A stretch of 64,000 bases of DNA from Actinoplanes italicus (GCF_003001815.1 NZ_PVMZ01000026.1:1-64000), one strand, 5' to 3'. Shown: positions 51,936-62,202, numbered from the stretch's first letter. Program-made: numbers and translations. Notes: generated by a model from the letters alone, not told the origin.

Positions 51936-53477
51936 TCAGCCGCCTGCCTTTCCGTCAGCCACCACGGTGGGGGCCGGGTCTTCCTTGCCGACGTCCTGCA
52001 TCGTCGCCTGCACCGCGGGGTTGATGACGTCGGTGACCGGCTTCGGGTAGAAGCCGAGCACCAGCAGGAGCACGATCAGCGGCGCCACGACCGCCTTCTC
52101 GCGCAGGGTGATGTCCTTCGACATGGCCGGCACTTCGGCCAGAGCCGGGTTGAGCGTGCCCTGGGTGGTCCGCTGGATCATCCACAGGACGTACGCCGCG
52201 GCCAGCACGATGCCGAGCGTGGCCACCACGGCGTACGCCGGGTTGGTGCTGAACGTGCCGATCAGCACCAGGAACTCACTGACGAACGGGGCGGTACCGG
52301 GCAGCGCCAGCGAGGCGAGACCGGCGAAGAACAGCACGCCGGCCAGCACCGGCATCAGCTTCCCGGCCCCGCCGAAGTCGCTGACCAGCGCCGATCCGCG
52401 TCGGGCCACGAACATGCCGACCACGATGAACAGCAGGCCGGTGGCCAGGCCGTGGTTGACCATGTAGAGCACCGCGCCGGTGCCCGCCTGGGTGGTGAAG
52501 GCGAAGATGCCGATGCCGATGAAGCCGAAGTGCGCGATCGACGTGTACGACACCAGGCGCTTGAGGTCGTTCTGACCGACCGCCAGCAGGGCCGCGTAGA
52601 TGATGCCGATCACCGCGAGGACCATGGCCGCCGGCGCGAACCACTTCGACGCCTCCGGGAAGAGCGAGAGGCAGTAGCGCAGGATGCCGAACGTGCCGAC
52701 CTTGTCCATCACGCCGACCAGCAGCGCGGCAGCACCCGCCGGGGCGGCGCCACCGGAGTCCGGCAGCCAGGTGTGGAACGGGAAGAACGGCGCCTTGATC
52801 GCGAACGCCACGAAGAAGCCGAGGAACAGCCACCGCGCGGTGTTCTGGTCGATCGCGGCGGTCGCCTCGGCCAGTTTCGTGAAGTCGAAGGTCTTCCCGC
52901 CGAGCACCCACAGCCCGATCACGGAGGCCAGCATGAAGAGGCCGCCGACCAGGCTGTAGAGGAAGAACTTGACCGCCGCGTACTGCTTCTGGCCGGTGCC
53001 GAACGACCCGATGATGAAGTACATCGGGATCAGCATGATCTCGAAGAACACGTAGAACAGGAACACGTCCGCCGCGGCGAACACCCCGATCATCGTGAAC
53101 TCGAAGGACAACAGCAGCGCGAAGTAGGCCGGCGCCGACCGCGTGCTCTGGTCGACGTCGTTCCAGGACGCCAGGATGACGACCGGGAACAGGATCGCGA
53201 TCAGCATCAGCATGACGAGCGCGATGCCGTCGGCCGCGAAGGTGAAGTTCGCGCCCCACGCCGGGATCCAGGTGTACGACTCACGGAACTGGAACCGCTC
53301 ACCGCCGTCGACGGTCCAGGCGATCCACATGAAGACGCTGAGCACCAGGACGACCAGCGACCAGATCAGCGCGACCAGCTTGGCCAGCTCGGCCTTCTTG
53401 CGCGGGATGAAGGCGACCACACCCGCACCCACCAGGGGCAACAGAGTGAGGATCGAAAGGAACGGGAAGTCTTTCAC
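51936..53477 (-). CDS. nuoM: NADH-quinone oxidoreductase subunit M
   Basis: 513 residues from GTG 53477, which overlaps the nuoL stop (GTGA); a further GTG at 53486 is possible. Antiporter-like membrane subunit: PFHTWLPDSGGAAPAGAAAL carries the conserved His/Asp helix, and FFEIMLIPMYFIIG the Glu helix used in proton transfer. Its start sequence KDFPFLSILTLLP agrees with the family. Confidence 0.95.
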   Translation of the reverse strand: MKDFPFLSILTLLPLVGAGVVAFIPRKKAELAKLVALIWSLVVLVLSVFMWIAWTVDGGERFQFRESYTWIPAWGANFTFAADGIALVMLMLIAILFPVVILASWNDVDQSTRSAPAYFALLLSFEFTMIGVFAAADVFLFYVFFEIMLIPMYFIIGSFGTGQKQYAAVKFFLYSLVGGLFMLASVIGLWVLGGKTFDFTKLAEATAAIDQNTARWLFLGFFVAFAIKAPFFPFHTWLPDSGGAAPAGAAALLVGVMDKVGTFGILRYCLSLFPEASKWFAPAAMVLAVIGIIYAALLAVGQNDLKRLVSYTSIAHFGFIGIGIFAFTTQAGTGAVLYMVNHGLATGLLFIVVGMFVARRGSALVSDFGGAGKLMPVLAGVLFFAGLASLALPGTAPFVSEFLVLIGTFSTNPAYAVVATLGIVLAAAYVLWMIQRTTQGTLNPALAEVPAMSKDITLREKAVVAPLIVLLLVLGFYPKPVTDVINPAVQATMQDVGKEDPAPTVVADGKAGG

Positions 53478-55396
53478 GCCAACCACCCCAGTTGGATCGC
53501 GATGAAGGCGCCGACCACGAGCATGGCGCCGGTGAGAATCGACGTGGCGTACGAGCGGACGAAGCCGGTCTGCAGCCGCCGGAGCCTGCCGGAGCCGCCG
53601 CCGATACCGGCCGCGATGCCGTTGACCAGGCCGTCGATCCCACGGTTGTCGAGGAAGACGAGGGCCCGCGTGAGGTAGATGCCGGGCCGCTCGAAGACCG
53701 CCTCGTTGAAGGCGTCGGTGTAGAGGTTGCGCCGCGCCGCGGTGACCAGCACCCCGGCCGGCTCCGGCTCGAGCGCCGTGCCCTTACGGAACAGCGCCCA
53801 CGCCAGGCCCGCGCCGAGCACGGTGACCAGCAGCGACAGGATGGTGATGACGGTGTGCGACAGCACGCCGTGCGCCTCCCCCTCGCTCTCCCCGAGGACC
53901 GGCGTCAGCCAGTCCGGCACGGTGCTGGCCATGAGGGCACCAGCGCCGACCGAGCCGACCGCGAGCAGGATCAGCGGGATCGTCATGATCGCCGGGGACT
54001 CGTGCGGGTGCTGGTTGTCCTCGGTCCAGCGGGCCGGGCCGTGGAACGTGAGCACGAACAGCCGGGTCATGTAGAACGCGGTCAGACCGGCGCCCAGCAG
54101 AGCCGCACCGCCGAAGACCCACGCCTCCCAGGCCACCTCGCGCTCGAAGGCGGCCGCGATGATCGGCTCCTTCGAGAAGTAGCCGGACAGCGGCGGGATG
54201 CCGATGATCGCGAGCCAGCCGGTCCCGAAGGTCAGCCAGGTGATCTTCATGTGCTTCGACAGGCCACCGAACCGCCGGATGTCGACCTGGTCGTGCATAC
54301 CGTGCATGACCGAGCCAGCCCCGAGGAACATGTTGGCCTTGAAGAAGCCGTGCGCCAGCAGGTGCACGATGGCCAGCGCGTACGCCCCGCCGCCGAGCCC
54401 GACGCCGAGGAACATGTAACCGATCTGGGAGACCGTCGACCAGGCCAGCACGCGCTTGATGTCATCCTTGGCCGCGCCGATGAGACAGCCCATGAGCAGC
54501 GTGATCGCGCCGATGCTGACGACGATCAGCTGCAGCGTGGTGTTCGCTGAGAAGATCGGGTTGGACCGGGCGATCAGGTAGACGCCGGCGGTGACCATGG
54601 TCGCGGCGTGGATGAGGGCGGAGACCGGAGTCGGGCCCTCCATCGCGTCCGGGAGCCAGGCCTGCAGCGGGAACTGACCGGACTTACCGCAGGCACCGAG
54701 CAGCAGCAGGATTCCCATGATCAGAATCGTGCTCGCGGCCAGCGAGTCGACGCCGTTGAAGACGTCGTCGTACTGCGTGCTGCCCAGCTCGGTGAACATC
54801 AGGAAGATGCCGATCGCCAGGCCGGCGTCGCCGACCCGGTTCATCAGGAACGCCTTCTTGCCGGCGGTCGCCGCCGACGGCCGGGTGTACCAGAACGAGA
54901 TCAGCAGGTACGACGCCAGACCGACGCCCTCCCACCCGAAGTACAGCATCACGTAGTTGTTGCCCAGGACCAGCAGCAACATCGCCGAGACGAACAGGTT
55001 GAAGTACGCGAAGAACCTGCGGCGGCCCGGGTCGTGTTCCATGTACCCGACCGCGTACAGGTGGATCAGCGAGCCGACACCGGTGATGAGCAGGACGAAG
55101 ACGCCGGCCAGCGGGTCGAAGAGCAGGCCGAAGTCGACCTTGAGGTCTCCGACGACGATGAAGTCCCAGAGACTCAGCTCAGCGGACCGCTTCTCGGCGT
55201 CCAGACCGGACAGGGCGAAGAAGAAGACCAGGCCGAGTACGAACGACGCGGCGACCGAGGCCACGCCGAGCCAGTGCCCCCACTTGTCGGCCCGTTTGCC
55301 GAGCAGCAGCAGGATCGTCGCACTGGCCAGCGGGATCGCCACGAGCAACCAGATGTTGCTCAACACTCCCGTCGCCGGGGCGAATGTGTGTTCCAC
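53474..55396 (-). CDS. nuoL: NADH-quinone oxidoreductase subunit L
   Basis: 640 residues from GTG 55396, with GAAGGGG upstream. The largest antiporter-like subunit: LQAWLPDAMEGPTPVSALIH (Lys/His helix), GWEGVGLASYLLISFW, and a C-terminal lateral helix region (about 545-640) that lies along the membrane arm. Full length and intact. Confidence 0.95.
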   Translation of the reverse strand: MEHTFAPATGVLSNIWLLVAIPLASATILLLLGKRADKWGHWLGVASVAASFVLGLVFFFALSGLDAEKRSAELSLWDFIVVGDLKVDFGLLFDPLAGVFVLLITGVGSLIHLYAVGYMEHDPGRRRFFAYFNLFVSAMLLLVLGNNYVMLYFGWEGVGLASYLLISFWYTRPSAATAGKKAFLMNRVGDAGLAIGIFLMFTELGSTQYDDVFNGVDSLAASTILIMGILLLLGACGKSGQFPLQAWLPDAMEGPTPVSALIHAATMVTAGVYLIARSNPIFSANTTLQLIVVSIGAITLLMGCLIGAAKDDIKRVLAWSTVSQIGYMFLGVGLGGGAYALAIVHLLAHGFFKANMFLGAGSVMHGMHDQVDIRRFGGLSKHMKITWLTFGTGWLAIIGIPPLSGYFSKEPIIAAAFEREVAWEAWVFGGAALLGAGLTAFYMTRLFVLTFHGPARWTEDNQHPHESPAIMTIPLILLAVGSVGAGALMASTVPDWLTPVLGESEGEAHGVLSHTVITILSLLVTVLGAGLAWALFRKGTALEPEPAGVLVTAARRNLYTDAFNEAVFERPGIYLTRALVFLDNRGIDGLVNGIAAGIGGGSGRLRRLQTGFVRSYATSILTGAMLVVGAFIAIQLGWLA

Positions 55397-55407
55397 GAAA
55401 TGCCCCT

Positions 55408-55707
55408 TCAGTACTTCAGGAGGTTCGCGTCGTCGACACTCGCCGAGCGTCGCGTACGGAAGATCGACATGATGATGGCGAGGCCCACCACGACCTCAGC
55501 GGCAGCGACGACCATCACGAAGAACGAGATGATCTGGCCGTCGAGGCCACCGTTGATACGGCTGAAGGTGATGAGCGCCAGGTTCGCCGCGTTCAGCATC
55601 AGCTCGATGCACATGAACAGGACGATCGCGTTGCGGCGGACGAGCACCCCGGCAGCGCCGATGGTGAACAGAATCGCCGCAAGCACCAGGTAATAGTCAG
55701 GTGTCAC
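55408..55707 (-). CDS. nuoK: NADH-quinone oxidoreductase subunit K
   Basis: 99 residues, three membrane helices, with the essential Glu in CIELMLNAANL and Glu in AAAEVVVGLAI. GTG 55707 overlaps the nuoJ stop (GTGA). Confidence 0.95.
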   Translation of the reverse strand: MTPDYYLVLAAILFTIGAAGVLVRRNAIVLFMCIELMLNAANLALITFSRINGGLDGQIISFFVMVVAAAEVVVGLAIIMSIFRTRRSASVDDANLLKY

Positions 55708-56447
55708 TTCTCGGTTCCCTTCGGCGCGGCCTCGTCAGCCGTCAGCTCCCGGATCGGAAGGATCGGCGAGATGCTCCGCTCGGCTCCGTTGCCGTCCGGC
55801 AGGCGGGCCGGTGCGGCCACCGACATCGTGTTCGCGTAGACGCCGGGACCGGGCTTCGGACCCGGGTAGTTGCCCGGCCGGAACCGCTCCTTCATCCGGG
55901 TCACCTGGTCGCGTACGTCCTCCTTGGCCTTCTCGACGTGCGCCAGGATCATGGCGCCGACCGCGGCGGTGATCAGCAGCGCCGAGGTCACCTCGAAGGC
56001 GAAGACGTACTTGGTGAACAGCAGCGAGGCCAGGCCCTGCACGTTGCCGTACTGGTTGGCGGCGTCCAGGCCGACCGCCTCGGTGCTCCCGAGGGACCGG
56101 GCCAGGCCGGTGCCGATCAGGGCGGCGAAGGCGACACCGAGCACGATCGCGGCGATCCGCTGACCCCGCAGTGTCTCGATCAGCGAGTCGGACGCGTCCC
56201 GGCCGACCAGCATCAGCACGAACAGGAACAGCATCATGATCGCGCCGGTGTAGACGATGATCTGCACGAAGCCGAGGAACGGCGCCGAGTTCATCACGTA
56301 GAAGAACCCGAGGTTCAGCATCGTGAGGACCAGCCAGAGCGCGGAGTGCACCGCGTTACGGGCCAGCACCATGCCGAGCGCGCCGATCACCGCCAGAGAT
56401 CCGAGAATCCAGAAGGCGACCTGCTCGCCCGTGGAGACCGCTGTCAT
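55704..56447 (-). CDS. nuoJ: NADH-quinone oxidoreductase subunit J
   Basis: 247 residues from ATG 56447 (ATGA overlap with nuoI). Five membrane helices (VQIIVYTGAIMMLFLFVLML is the diagnostic helix), then a hydrophilic tail of about 70 residues rich in Pro and charged residues, longer than in E. coli. The longer open frame (to 56693) belongs to nuoI shadows. Confidence 0.95.
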   Translation of the reverse strand: MTAVSTGEQVAFWILGSLAVIGALGMVLARNAVHSALWLVLTMLNLGFFYVMNSAPFLGFVQIIVYTGAIMMLFLFVLMLVGRDASDSLIETLRGQRIAAIVLGVAFAALIGTGLARSLGSTEAVGLDAANQYGNVQGLASLLFTKYVFAFEVTSALLITAAVGAMILAHVEKAKEDVRDQVTRMKERFRPGNYPGPKPGPGVYANTMSVAAPARLPDGNGAERSISPILPIRELTADEAAPKGTEK

Positions 56448-57004
56448 TCCGGGTCCCCCTGAACAAGCGGGGCCTTCTCGGCGCCGGCCGAGGTGCCCGG
56501 GTTGGTGAGGGCGCCGACGTAGTAGTCCTTGTCGGTCTCGCCCAGGCGCATCGGGTGCGGCGGCTGCTCCATGCCCTCCAGCAGCGGGGCCAGCAGTTCC
56601 TTCTTCGTGAAGATCAGGTCCTGCCGGTTGTCGCGGGCCAGCTCGTACTCGTTGCTCATCGTCAGCGACCGGGTCGGGCAGGCCTCGATGCACAGGCCGC
56701 AGAAGATGCAGCGCGCGTAGTTGATCTGGTAGATCTTCGCGTACCGCTCACCCGGCGAGAACCGCTGCTCGTCGGTGTTGTCGCCACCCTCGACGTAGAT
56801 CGCGTCAGCCGGGCAGGCCCAGGCGCACAGCTCGCAGCCGATGCACTTCTCCAGGCCGTCCGGGTGCCGGTTGAGGATGTGCCGCCCGTGGTAGCGCGGT
56901 GCCGGCTTCGGCGGTGAGAACGGATAGTCGGTCGTGATCACCTTGCGGAACATGTGCGCGAAGGTCACGCCGAAACCCTTGAAGGAGCCGGTGAACGTAC
57001 CCAC
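56444..57004 (-). CDS. nuoI: NADH-quinone oxidoreductase subunit I
   Basis: 186 residues from GTG 57004, with AGGAGGT upstream. Two ferredoxin [4Fe-4S] motifs, CIGCELCAWACP and CIFCGLCIEACP, carry electrons to the quinone site. C-terminal tail of about 60 residues. Starts two bases from the nuoH stop. Confidence 0.95.
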   Translation of the reverse strand: MGTFTGSFKGFGVTFAHMFRKVITTDYPFSPPKPAPRYHGRHILNRHPDGLEKCIGCELCAWACPADAIYVEGGDNTDEQRFSPGERYAKIYQINYARCIFCGLCIEACPTRSLTMSNEYELARDNRQDLIFTKKELLAPLLEGMEQPPHPMRLGETDKDYYVGALTNPGTSAGAEKAPLVQGDPE

Positions 57005-57005
57005 G

Positions 57006-58391
57006 TCACACCTCCTTCGTTTCTGGCTCGTCGCCGTCCGCCGAGGCGGGGACGGTGGCCGGGGCGCGTTCGGCCACGGCACGGCGGGCGCGGGGACTCG
57101 GCGGGACCTGCAGGTCCATCGGCGGCACCGGGAAACTGCCCGGCGGCCGCTGGTGCAGCTGTTCCTCGATGGAGAGCTGCTTCGGTTTCTTCGGCGACGG
57201 CCAGCCCCAGGCGACCGCCAGGACCAGGATCGCGACCACGCCGGTGGTGATCCACCGGGTCTGGTCGGAGATCTGGCCGCTGCGGGCGACCTTGAAGAAG
57301 GCCAGGATGAGGATCCAGACCAGGTTGACCGGGATCAGCACCTTCCACCCGAAGCGCATGAACTGGTCGTAGCGCATCCGGGGGAGCGTGGCCCGCAGCC
57401 AGACGAAGCCGAAGAGCAGGATGAACACCTTGCCGAAGAACCAGAGCAGCGGCCAGTAGCCGGAGTTGGCGCCCTCCCAGAACGTGGTGATCGGAGCCGG
57501 AGCCCGCCATCCGCCCAGGAAGAGTGTGGTCGCGAACGCCGAGACGGTGATCATGTTGATGTACTCGGCGAGGAAGAAGAGCGCGAACTTGAACGACGAG
57601 TACTCCGTGTGGAAACCGCCGACCAGCTCGGACTCCGCCTCGGGCAGGTCGAACGGCGCCCGGTTGGTCTCACCGACCGCGGCGATCAGGTAGATGATGA
57701 AGCTCGGCAGGAGCTGCACCGCGTACCAGCTCGGCGCGGTCACCTCGAAGCCGAACAGCTCCACCGGGTTGCCGTGGGCCTGCGCCTTGACGATCTGCGA
57801 GGTGCTCATCGTCCCGGCGGTCATGAAGACCGCCACGATCGACAGACCCATCGCGACCTCGTACGAGATCATCTGCGCGCTCGACCGCAGACCACCCAGC
57901 AGCGGGTAGGTCGAGCCGGACGCCCAGCCGGCCAGCACGACGCCGTAGACGGCCATCGACGAGCAGGCGAGCAGCACCAGCACCGAGACCGGCACGTCGG
58001 TGAGCTGCAACGCGGTCTGCTGGCCGAACATGTTGACCACGCCGCCGAACGGGATCACCGCGAAGGCGGTGAACGCCACCGTCGCGGAGATGACCGGAGC
58101 GATGAAGTAGACCACCTTGTCGGCGGTCTTCGGGATGATCTCCTCCTTGAACGGCAGCTTCATGCCGTCGCTCAGCGAGGTGAGGTATCCGCGCCAGCCC
58201 ACCTGGTTGGGGCCCGGCCGGACCGCCATCCGGGCCACGACCTTGCGCTCGAAGTTGATCGTGAAGAGCGTCAGGACCAGCAGCAGGACGAACAGGCCGA
58301 CCAGCTTGATCAGCGAGATCCACCAGACGTCGTTCTCGAACGTCTCCAGAGTCGGGTCGACGGCGGTAGCCGCGAGCACGATCTGATTCAT
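57006..58391 (-). CDS. nuoH: NADH-quinone oxidoreductase subunit H
   Basis: 461 residues from ATG 58391 (one-base overlap, TGATG, with nuoG). Eight membrane helices; RPGPNQVGWRG and ETNRAPFDLPEAESELVGGF line the quinone channel. A C-terminal tail of about 60 residues (QRPPGSFPVPPMD on) is Pro/Arg-rich and appears disordered, longer than in E. coli. Confidence 0.95.
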   Translation of the reverse strand: MNQIVLAATAVDPTLETFENDVWWISLIKLVGLFVLLLVLTLFTINFERKVVARMAVRPGPNQVGWRGYLTSLSDGMKLPFKEEIIPKTADKVVYFIAPVISATVAFTAFAVIPFGGVVNMFGQQTALQLTDVPVSVLVLLACSSMAVYGVVLAGWASGSTYPLLGGLRSSAQMISYEVAMGLSIVAVFMTAGTMSTSQIVKAQAHGNPVELFGFEVTAPSWYAVQLLPSFIIYLIAAVGETNRAPFDLPEAESELVGGFHTEYSSFKFALFFLAEYINMITVSAFATTLFLGGWRAPAPITTFWEGANSGYWPLLWFFGKVFILLFGFVWLRATLPRMRYDQFMRFGWKVLIPVNLVWILILAFFKVARSGQISDQTRWITTGVVAILVLAVAWGWPSPKKPKQLSIEEQLHQRPPGSFPVPPMDLQVPPSPRARRAVAERAPATVPASADGDEPETKEV

Positions 58392-60886
58392 CACGCCACC
58401 CCCTCGGCGAGGATCGGGCCGGGGACGCCGGCCGTCAGCTTGACGACCGCGCCGGCGGTGACGCCGAGACTGCGCCGGACCGTCGAGCCCGGTGAGTTCG
58501 TCGGCAGCCACACCACTCGCGGCGGCAGGTCGGTGATCGCGGCCGGCAGCGTGACCGAGCCACGGATCGTGCTGACCGTGAGCAGGTCACCGTCGGCGAT
58601 CTTCAGCGACTCGGCCAGGTCCTTGCCGATCCGCGCGACCGGCGGGCGGGCCGTACCGGCCAGCACCTGGTCACCGTCGAGCAGCGAACCGAGGTCGATC
58701 AGCTGGTGCCAGGTGGCGAGGACCGCCTCGTGCTCGCCGGGCCGGGCCGCGTCCGCGGCTGCGGCGGCGGGCACGGCCGGGCGGGCCACCGCGGAGCCGG
58801 GCAGACCGCCCAGCTCACGGCGGATCGCCATGACGTCACCGGTGTTCAGGGTGGTGTCCAGCAGGGCGGCGATCGCCTCGAGCACACGGCCGTCGGTCAT
58901 CGAGGTGCCCTTCAGCACAGCGTCGAACGACCGGAGCCGGCCCTCCCAGTCCATGAACGTGCCGGCCTTCTCCACGGCCGGTGCGATCGGCAGCACCACG
59001 TCGGCCCGGCGGGTCACGGCGCTCTGCCGGATCTCCAGGCTGACCAGGAACGGCACGGCGTCGAGCGCCTCGTCGGCCAGCTTCGGGTCGACCAGGTCGG
59101 CCGGGTCCACGCCACCGACCAGCAGCGCACCGAGGGTGCCGTCCGCCGCCGCCGCGATGATCTGGTCGGTGTCCCGTCCGGGCGTGCCGGGCAGGACGCC
59201 CGACCCGACCTTCCAGGCCAGGCCCAGTTCGGCGCGGGCCGCGGCGTCGGTGACCGGACGGCCACCGGGCAGCAGGTTCGGCAGGCACCCGGCGTCGATC
59301 GCGCCACGGTCACCGGCCCGGCGGGGCACCCACGCGAGCTTCGCGCCGGTGCGGGCGGCCAGGGCGGCGGCCGCGCTGAGCCCGCCCGGCACGGTCGCCA
59401 GACGCTCGCCGACGAGGAGCAGGGCACCGGGGGCGCCGAGGGCCTCAGCCACCACGGGGTCGGACGCGAGGATGCGCGCCTCGTCACCGGGGACTGCCGC
59501 GACGAGCGCGGCACCGAGCTTCTCCAAACCCCGGCTGAGGTACGGCGAAACGGCCGTCACCTGGAGCTTCTTGCGAATGTGGCCCTTGCGCAGACGCAGG
59601 AAGAGGATCGGTGACTCCTCCTCCGGCTCCAGTCCGGCGATCACCACCGACGGGGCGTTCTCGACCTGCTCGTACGTCACGTCGGTGACCCCGGCGACGG
59701 CGGCGGCCAGGAACTCGGCCTCCTCCGTCACGCCGAGCGGCGAGCCGGTGGCGCGGATCGGGCGGGCCCGGAAGTCCACGTCGTTGGTGCCGAGGACGGT
59801 CCTGGCGAACTTCGCGTAGGCGTACGCGTCCTCGACCGTGAGCCGACCGCCCGGAAGGACGCCGACACCTCGCTCCCGCGCGGCCTTCAGGCCCTCCGCG
59901 GCCGCGAGGAGCGCCTCGCTCCAGGCGGCCTCGCGCAGCTCACCGGTCTTGGCATCGCGGATCAGCGGGGTGGTGATGCGGTCGGTGGCGGTGGCGTAGC
60001 GGAAGCCCCACCGGCCCTTGTCGCAGTTCCACTCCTCGTTCACCGCCGCGTCGTCGCCGGCCAGCCGGCGCAGCACCTTCCCGCGCCGGTGGTCGGTGCG
60101 CTGGGCGCAGCCGGAGGCGCAGTGCTCGCAGGCGCTCGGCGAGGAGACCAGGTCGAACGGGCGGGCCCGGAACCGGTACTGCTCGCCGGTGAGCGCCCCG
60201 ACCGGGCAGATCTGGATGGTGTTGCCGGAGAAGTACGAGTTGAACGGGACGTCGCCCTCGCCGTCACCGACCTCGCCGTCACCGGTGCCGTCGCCGCCGA
60301 AGAAGTCGTCGCGGTAGACGTTGATCTGCTCGCCGGAGGACCGGTCCATCAGGTCGATGAACTTGTCGCCGGCGATCTCCTCGGAGAACCGGGTGCAGCG
60401 CTGGCAGAGCACGCAGCGCTCCCGGTCGAGCAGCACCTGGCTGGAGATGTGGATCGGCTTCTGGTACTCCCGCTTCTCCTCCACGAATCGGGAGTCGGCA
60501 CGACCGCTGCTCATCGCCTGGTTCTGCAGCGGGCACTCACCGCCCTTGTCGCAGGTGGGGCAGTCGAGCGGGTGGTTGATCAGCAGCAGCTCCATCACGC
60601 CGGCCTGCGCCTTGGCGGCGACCGGGGAGCTGAGCTGGGTCTTCACCACCATGCCCTCGGCCACCGTCTGGGTGCAGGAGGCGACCGGCTTGCGCTGGCC
60701 CTCCACCTCGACCAGGCACTGCCGGCAGGCCCCGGCCGGGGCGAGCAGCGGGTGGTCGCAGAACCGCGGGATGGCTGTACCCATCCGCTCGGCGACCCGG
60801 ATGACCAGCTCGCCCTTCTCGGCGACCACCTCGACGCCGTCGATGGTGAGGGTGACCTGGTCGGCCCTCTTGGCTACATCGGTCAT
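58391..60886 (-). CDS. nuoG: NADH-quinone oxidoreductase subunit G
   Basis: 831 residues from ATG 60886 (TGATG overlap with nuoF). N-terminal [2Fe-2S] and [4Fe-4S] motifs are visible (FCDHPLLAPAGACRQCLVEV, CPTCDKGGECPLQ, CVLCQRCTRFSEE). The C-terminal half is the molybdopterin-oxidoreductase-like domain. Around residues 214-238, just before FNSYFSGNTIQ, there is an insert rich in Gly, Asp and Glu that I do not recall in family members. Confidence 0.95.
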   Translation of the reverse strand: MTDVAKRADQVTLTIDGVEVVAEKGELVIRVAERMGTAIPRFCDHPLLAPAGACRQCLVEVEGQRKPVASCTQTVAEGMVVKTQLSSPVAAKAQAGVMELLLINHPLDCPTCDKGGECPLQNQAMSSGRADSRFVEEKREYQKPIHISSQVLLDRERCVLCQRCTRFSEEIAGDKFIDLMDRSSGEQINVYRDDFFGGDGTGDGEVGDGEGDVPFNSYFSGNTIQICPVGALTGEQYRFRARPFDLVSSPSACEHCASGCAQRTDHRRGKVLRRLAGDDAAVNEEWNCDKGRWGFRYATATDRITTPLIRDAKTGELREAAWSEALLAAAEGLKAARERGVGVLPGGRLTVEDAYAYAKFARTVLGTNDVDFRARPIRATGSPLGVTEEAEFLAAAVAGVTDVTYEQVENAPSVVIAGLEPEEESPILFLRLRKGHIRKKLQVTAVSPYLSRGLEKLGAALVAAVPGDEARILASDPVVAEALGAPGALLLVGERLATVPGGLSAAAALAARTGAKLAWVPRRAGDRGAIDAGCLPNLLPGGRPVTDAAARAELGLAWKVGSGVLPGTPGRDTDQIIAAAADGTLGALLVGGVDPADLVDPKLADEALDAVPFLVSLEIRQSAVTRRADVVLPIAPAVEKAGTFMDWEGRLRSFDAVLKGTSMTDGRVLEAIAALLDTTLNTGDVMAIRRELGGLPGSAVARPAVPAAAAADAARPGEHEAVLATWHQLIDLGSLLDGDQVLAGTARPPVARIGKDLAESLKIADGDLLTVSTIRGSVTLPAAITDLPPRVVWLPTNSPGSTVRRSLGVTAGAVVKLTAGVPGPILAEGVA

Positions 60887-62202
60887 CAGTGCGCTCCTAC
60901 AAGGGACTTCTCGGAGAGCCGCGGCGCGGTGCGGCCCTCGATGTAGCCGAGGTAGTCGTCCCGGAACCACTTGAGCGTCGACACGACGGGCGTCGCCGCG
61001 CCGTCGCCGAGGCCGCAGAAGGACCGGCCGAAGATGTTGTCCGCGGTGTCCTGGAGGGTGTCCAGGTCGGCGACGGTGCCGTGCCCGGCGAGGATCCGCC
61101 GGTAGGTGCGGACCATCCAGTAGTTGCCCTCACGGCACGGGGTGCACTTGCCGCACGACTCGTGGTGGTAGAACTCCAGCCACCGCCACGTGTTGTAGAC
61201 CGGGCAGTCCTGGTCCGAGAAGATCTGCATCGCCGTGGTCCCGAGGATCGACCCGGCCGCCGCCACACCCTCGAAGTCCATCGGGGTGTCGATGTGCTCG
61301 GCGGTCAGCAGCGGCGTCGACGAGCCACCCGGCGTCCAGAACTTCAGGTTGTGACCGGGCTGCATGCCGCCGGCCAGCTCGATCAGCTCCCGCAGGGTGA
61401 TGCCGAGGCCGCATTCGTACTGGCCCGGGTTCACCACCCGGCCGGACAGCGAGTAGATCATCGGGCCGGACGACTTCTCGGTGCCCATGCTCTTCCACCA
61501 GTCGGCGCCGCCCAGCACGATGTACGGCACGCTGGCGATGGTGCCGACGTTGTTGACGACGGTGGGGCTGGCGTAGAGGCCGGCGATCGCCGGGAACGGC
61601 GGGCGCAGACGGGGCTGCCCACGGAACCCTTCGAGGGAGTCCAGCAGTGCGGTCTCTTCACCACAGATGTACGCCCCCGCGCCGCTGTGGACGACCAGGT
61701 CGAGGTCGAATCCCGAGCCGAGGATGTTCTTACCGAGGTACCCCTTGGCGTACGCCTCCTGCACGGCGTGGCGCAGCCGTCGGGCGGCGTGCACCGCCTC
61801 ACCGCGGATGTAGATGAACGCCCGGTCCGCGCGGATCGCGTAGGAGGCGATGATCGCGCCCTCGATCAGCGAGTGCGGGTCGTACGTCATCAGTGGCAGG
61901 TCCTTGCAGGTGCCCGGCTCGCCCTCGTCCGCGTTGATCACCAGGTAGTGCGGCTTGCCGTCGCCCTGCGGGATGAAGCCCCACTTGAGCCCGGTCGGGA
62001 AGCCGGCGCCACCCCGGCCGCGCAGTCCGGAGTCCTTGACCAGCTGGATCAGGTCGTCCGGGTGCACGTCGAGCGCCTTGCGCAGCGCGAGGTAACCGTC
62101 GAGGCGTTCGTAGACCCCGATCTGCCACGCGTCCGGCGAGAGCCAGCGCTTGGTCAGGACGGGGGTCAGCTTCTGAAGGACCTCCGGCCGTGGCTGGGTC
62201 AC
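60886..62202 (-). CDS. nuoF: NADH-quinone oxidoreductase subunit F
   Basis: 438 residues from GTG 62202 (GTGA overlap with nuoE; GGAGGAG upstream). FMN/NADH module: GRGGAGFPTG and NADEGEPGTCKD bind NADH and FMN, and SCGKCTPCREG binds the N3 [4Fe-4S] cluster. It is the electron entry point of complex I. Confidence 0.95.
   Translation of the reverse strand: MTQPRPEVLQKLTPVLTKRWLSPDAWQIGVYERLDGYLALRKALDVHPDDLIQLVKDSGLRGRGGAGFPTGLKWGFIPQGDGKPHYLVINADEGEPGTCKDLPLMTYDPHSLIEGAIIASYAIRADRAFIYIRGEAVHAARRLRHAVQEAYAKGYLGKNILGSGFDLDLVVHSGAGAYICGEETALLDSLEGFRGQPRLRPPFPAIAGLYASPTVVNNVGTIASVPYIVLGGADWWKSMGTEKSSGPMIYSLSGRVVNPGQYECGLGITLRELIELAGGMQPGHNLKFWTPGGSSTPLLTAEHIDTPMDFEGVAAAGSILGTTAMQIFSDQDCPVYNTWRWLEFYHHESCGKCTPCREGNYWMVRTYRRILAGHGTVADLDTLQDTADNIFGRSFCGLGDGAATPVVSTLKWFRDDYLGYIEGRTAPRLSEKSLVGAH

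Noticed and set aside
56934..59819. A 961-codon plus-strand open frame across nuoI, nuoH and nuoG
   Set aside because: Shadow of three recognised genes; low-complexity Arg/Asp/Gln product.
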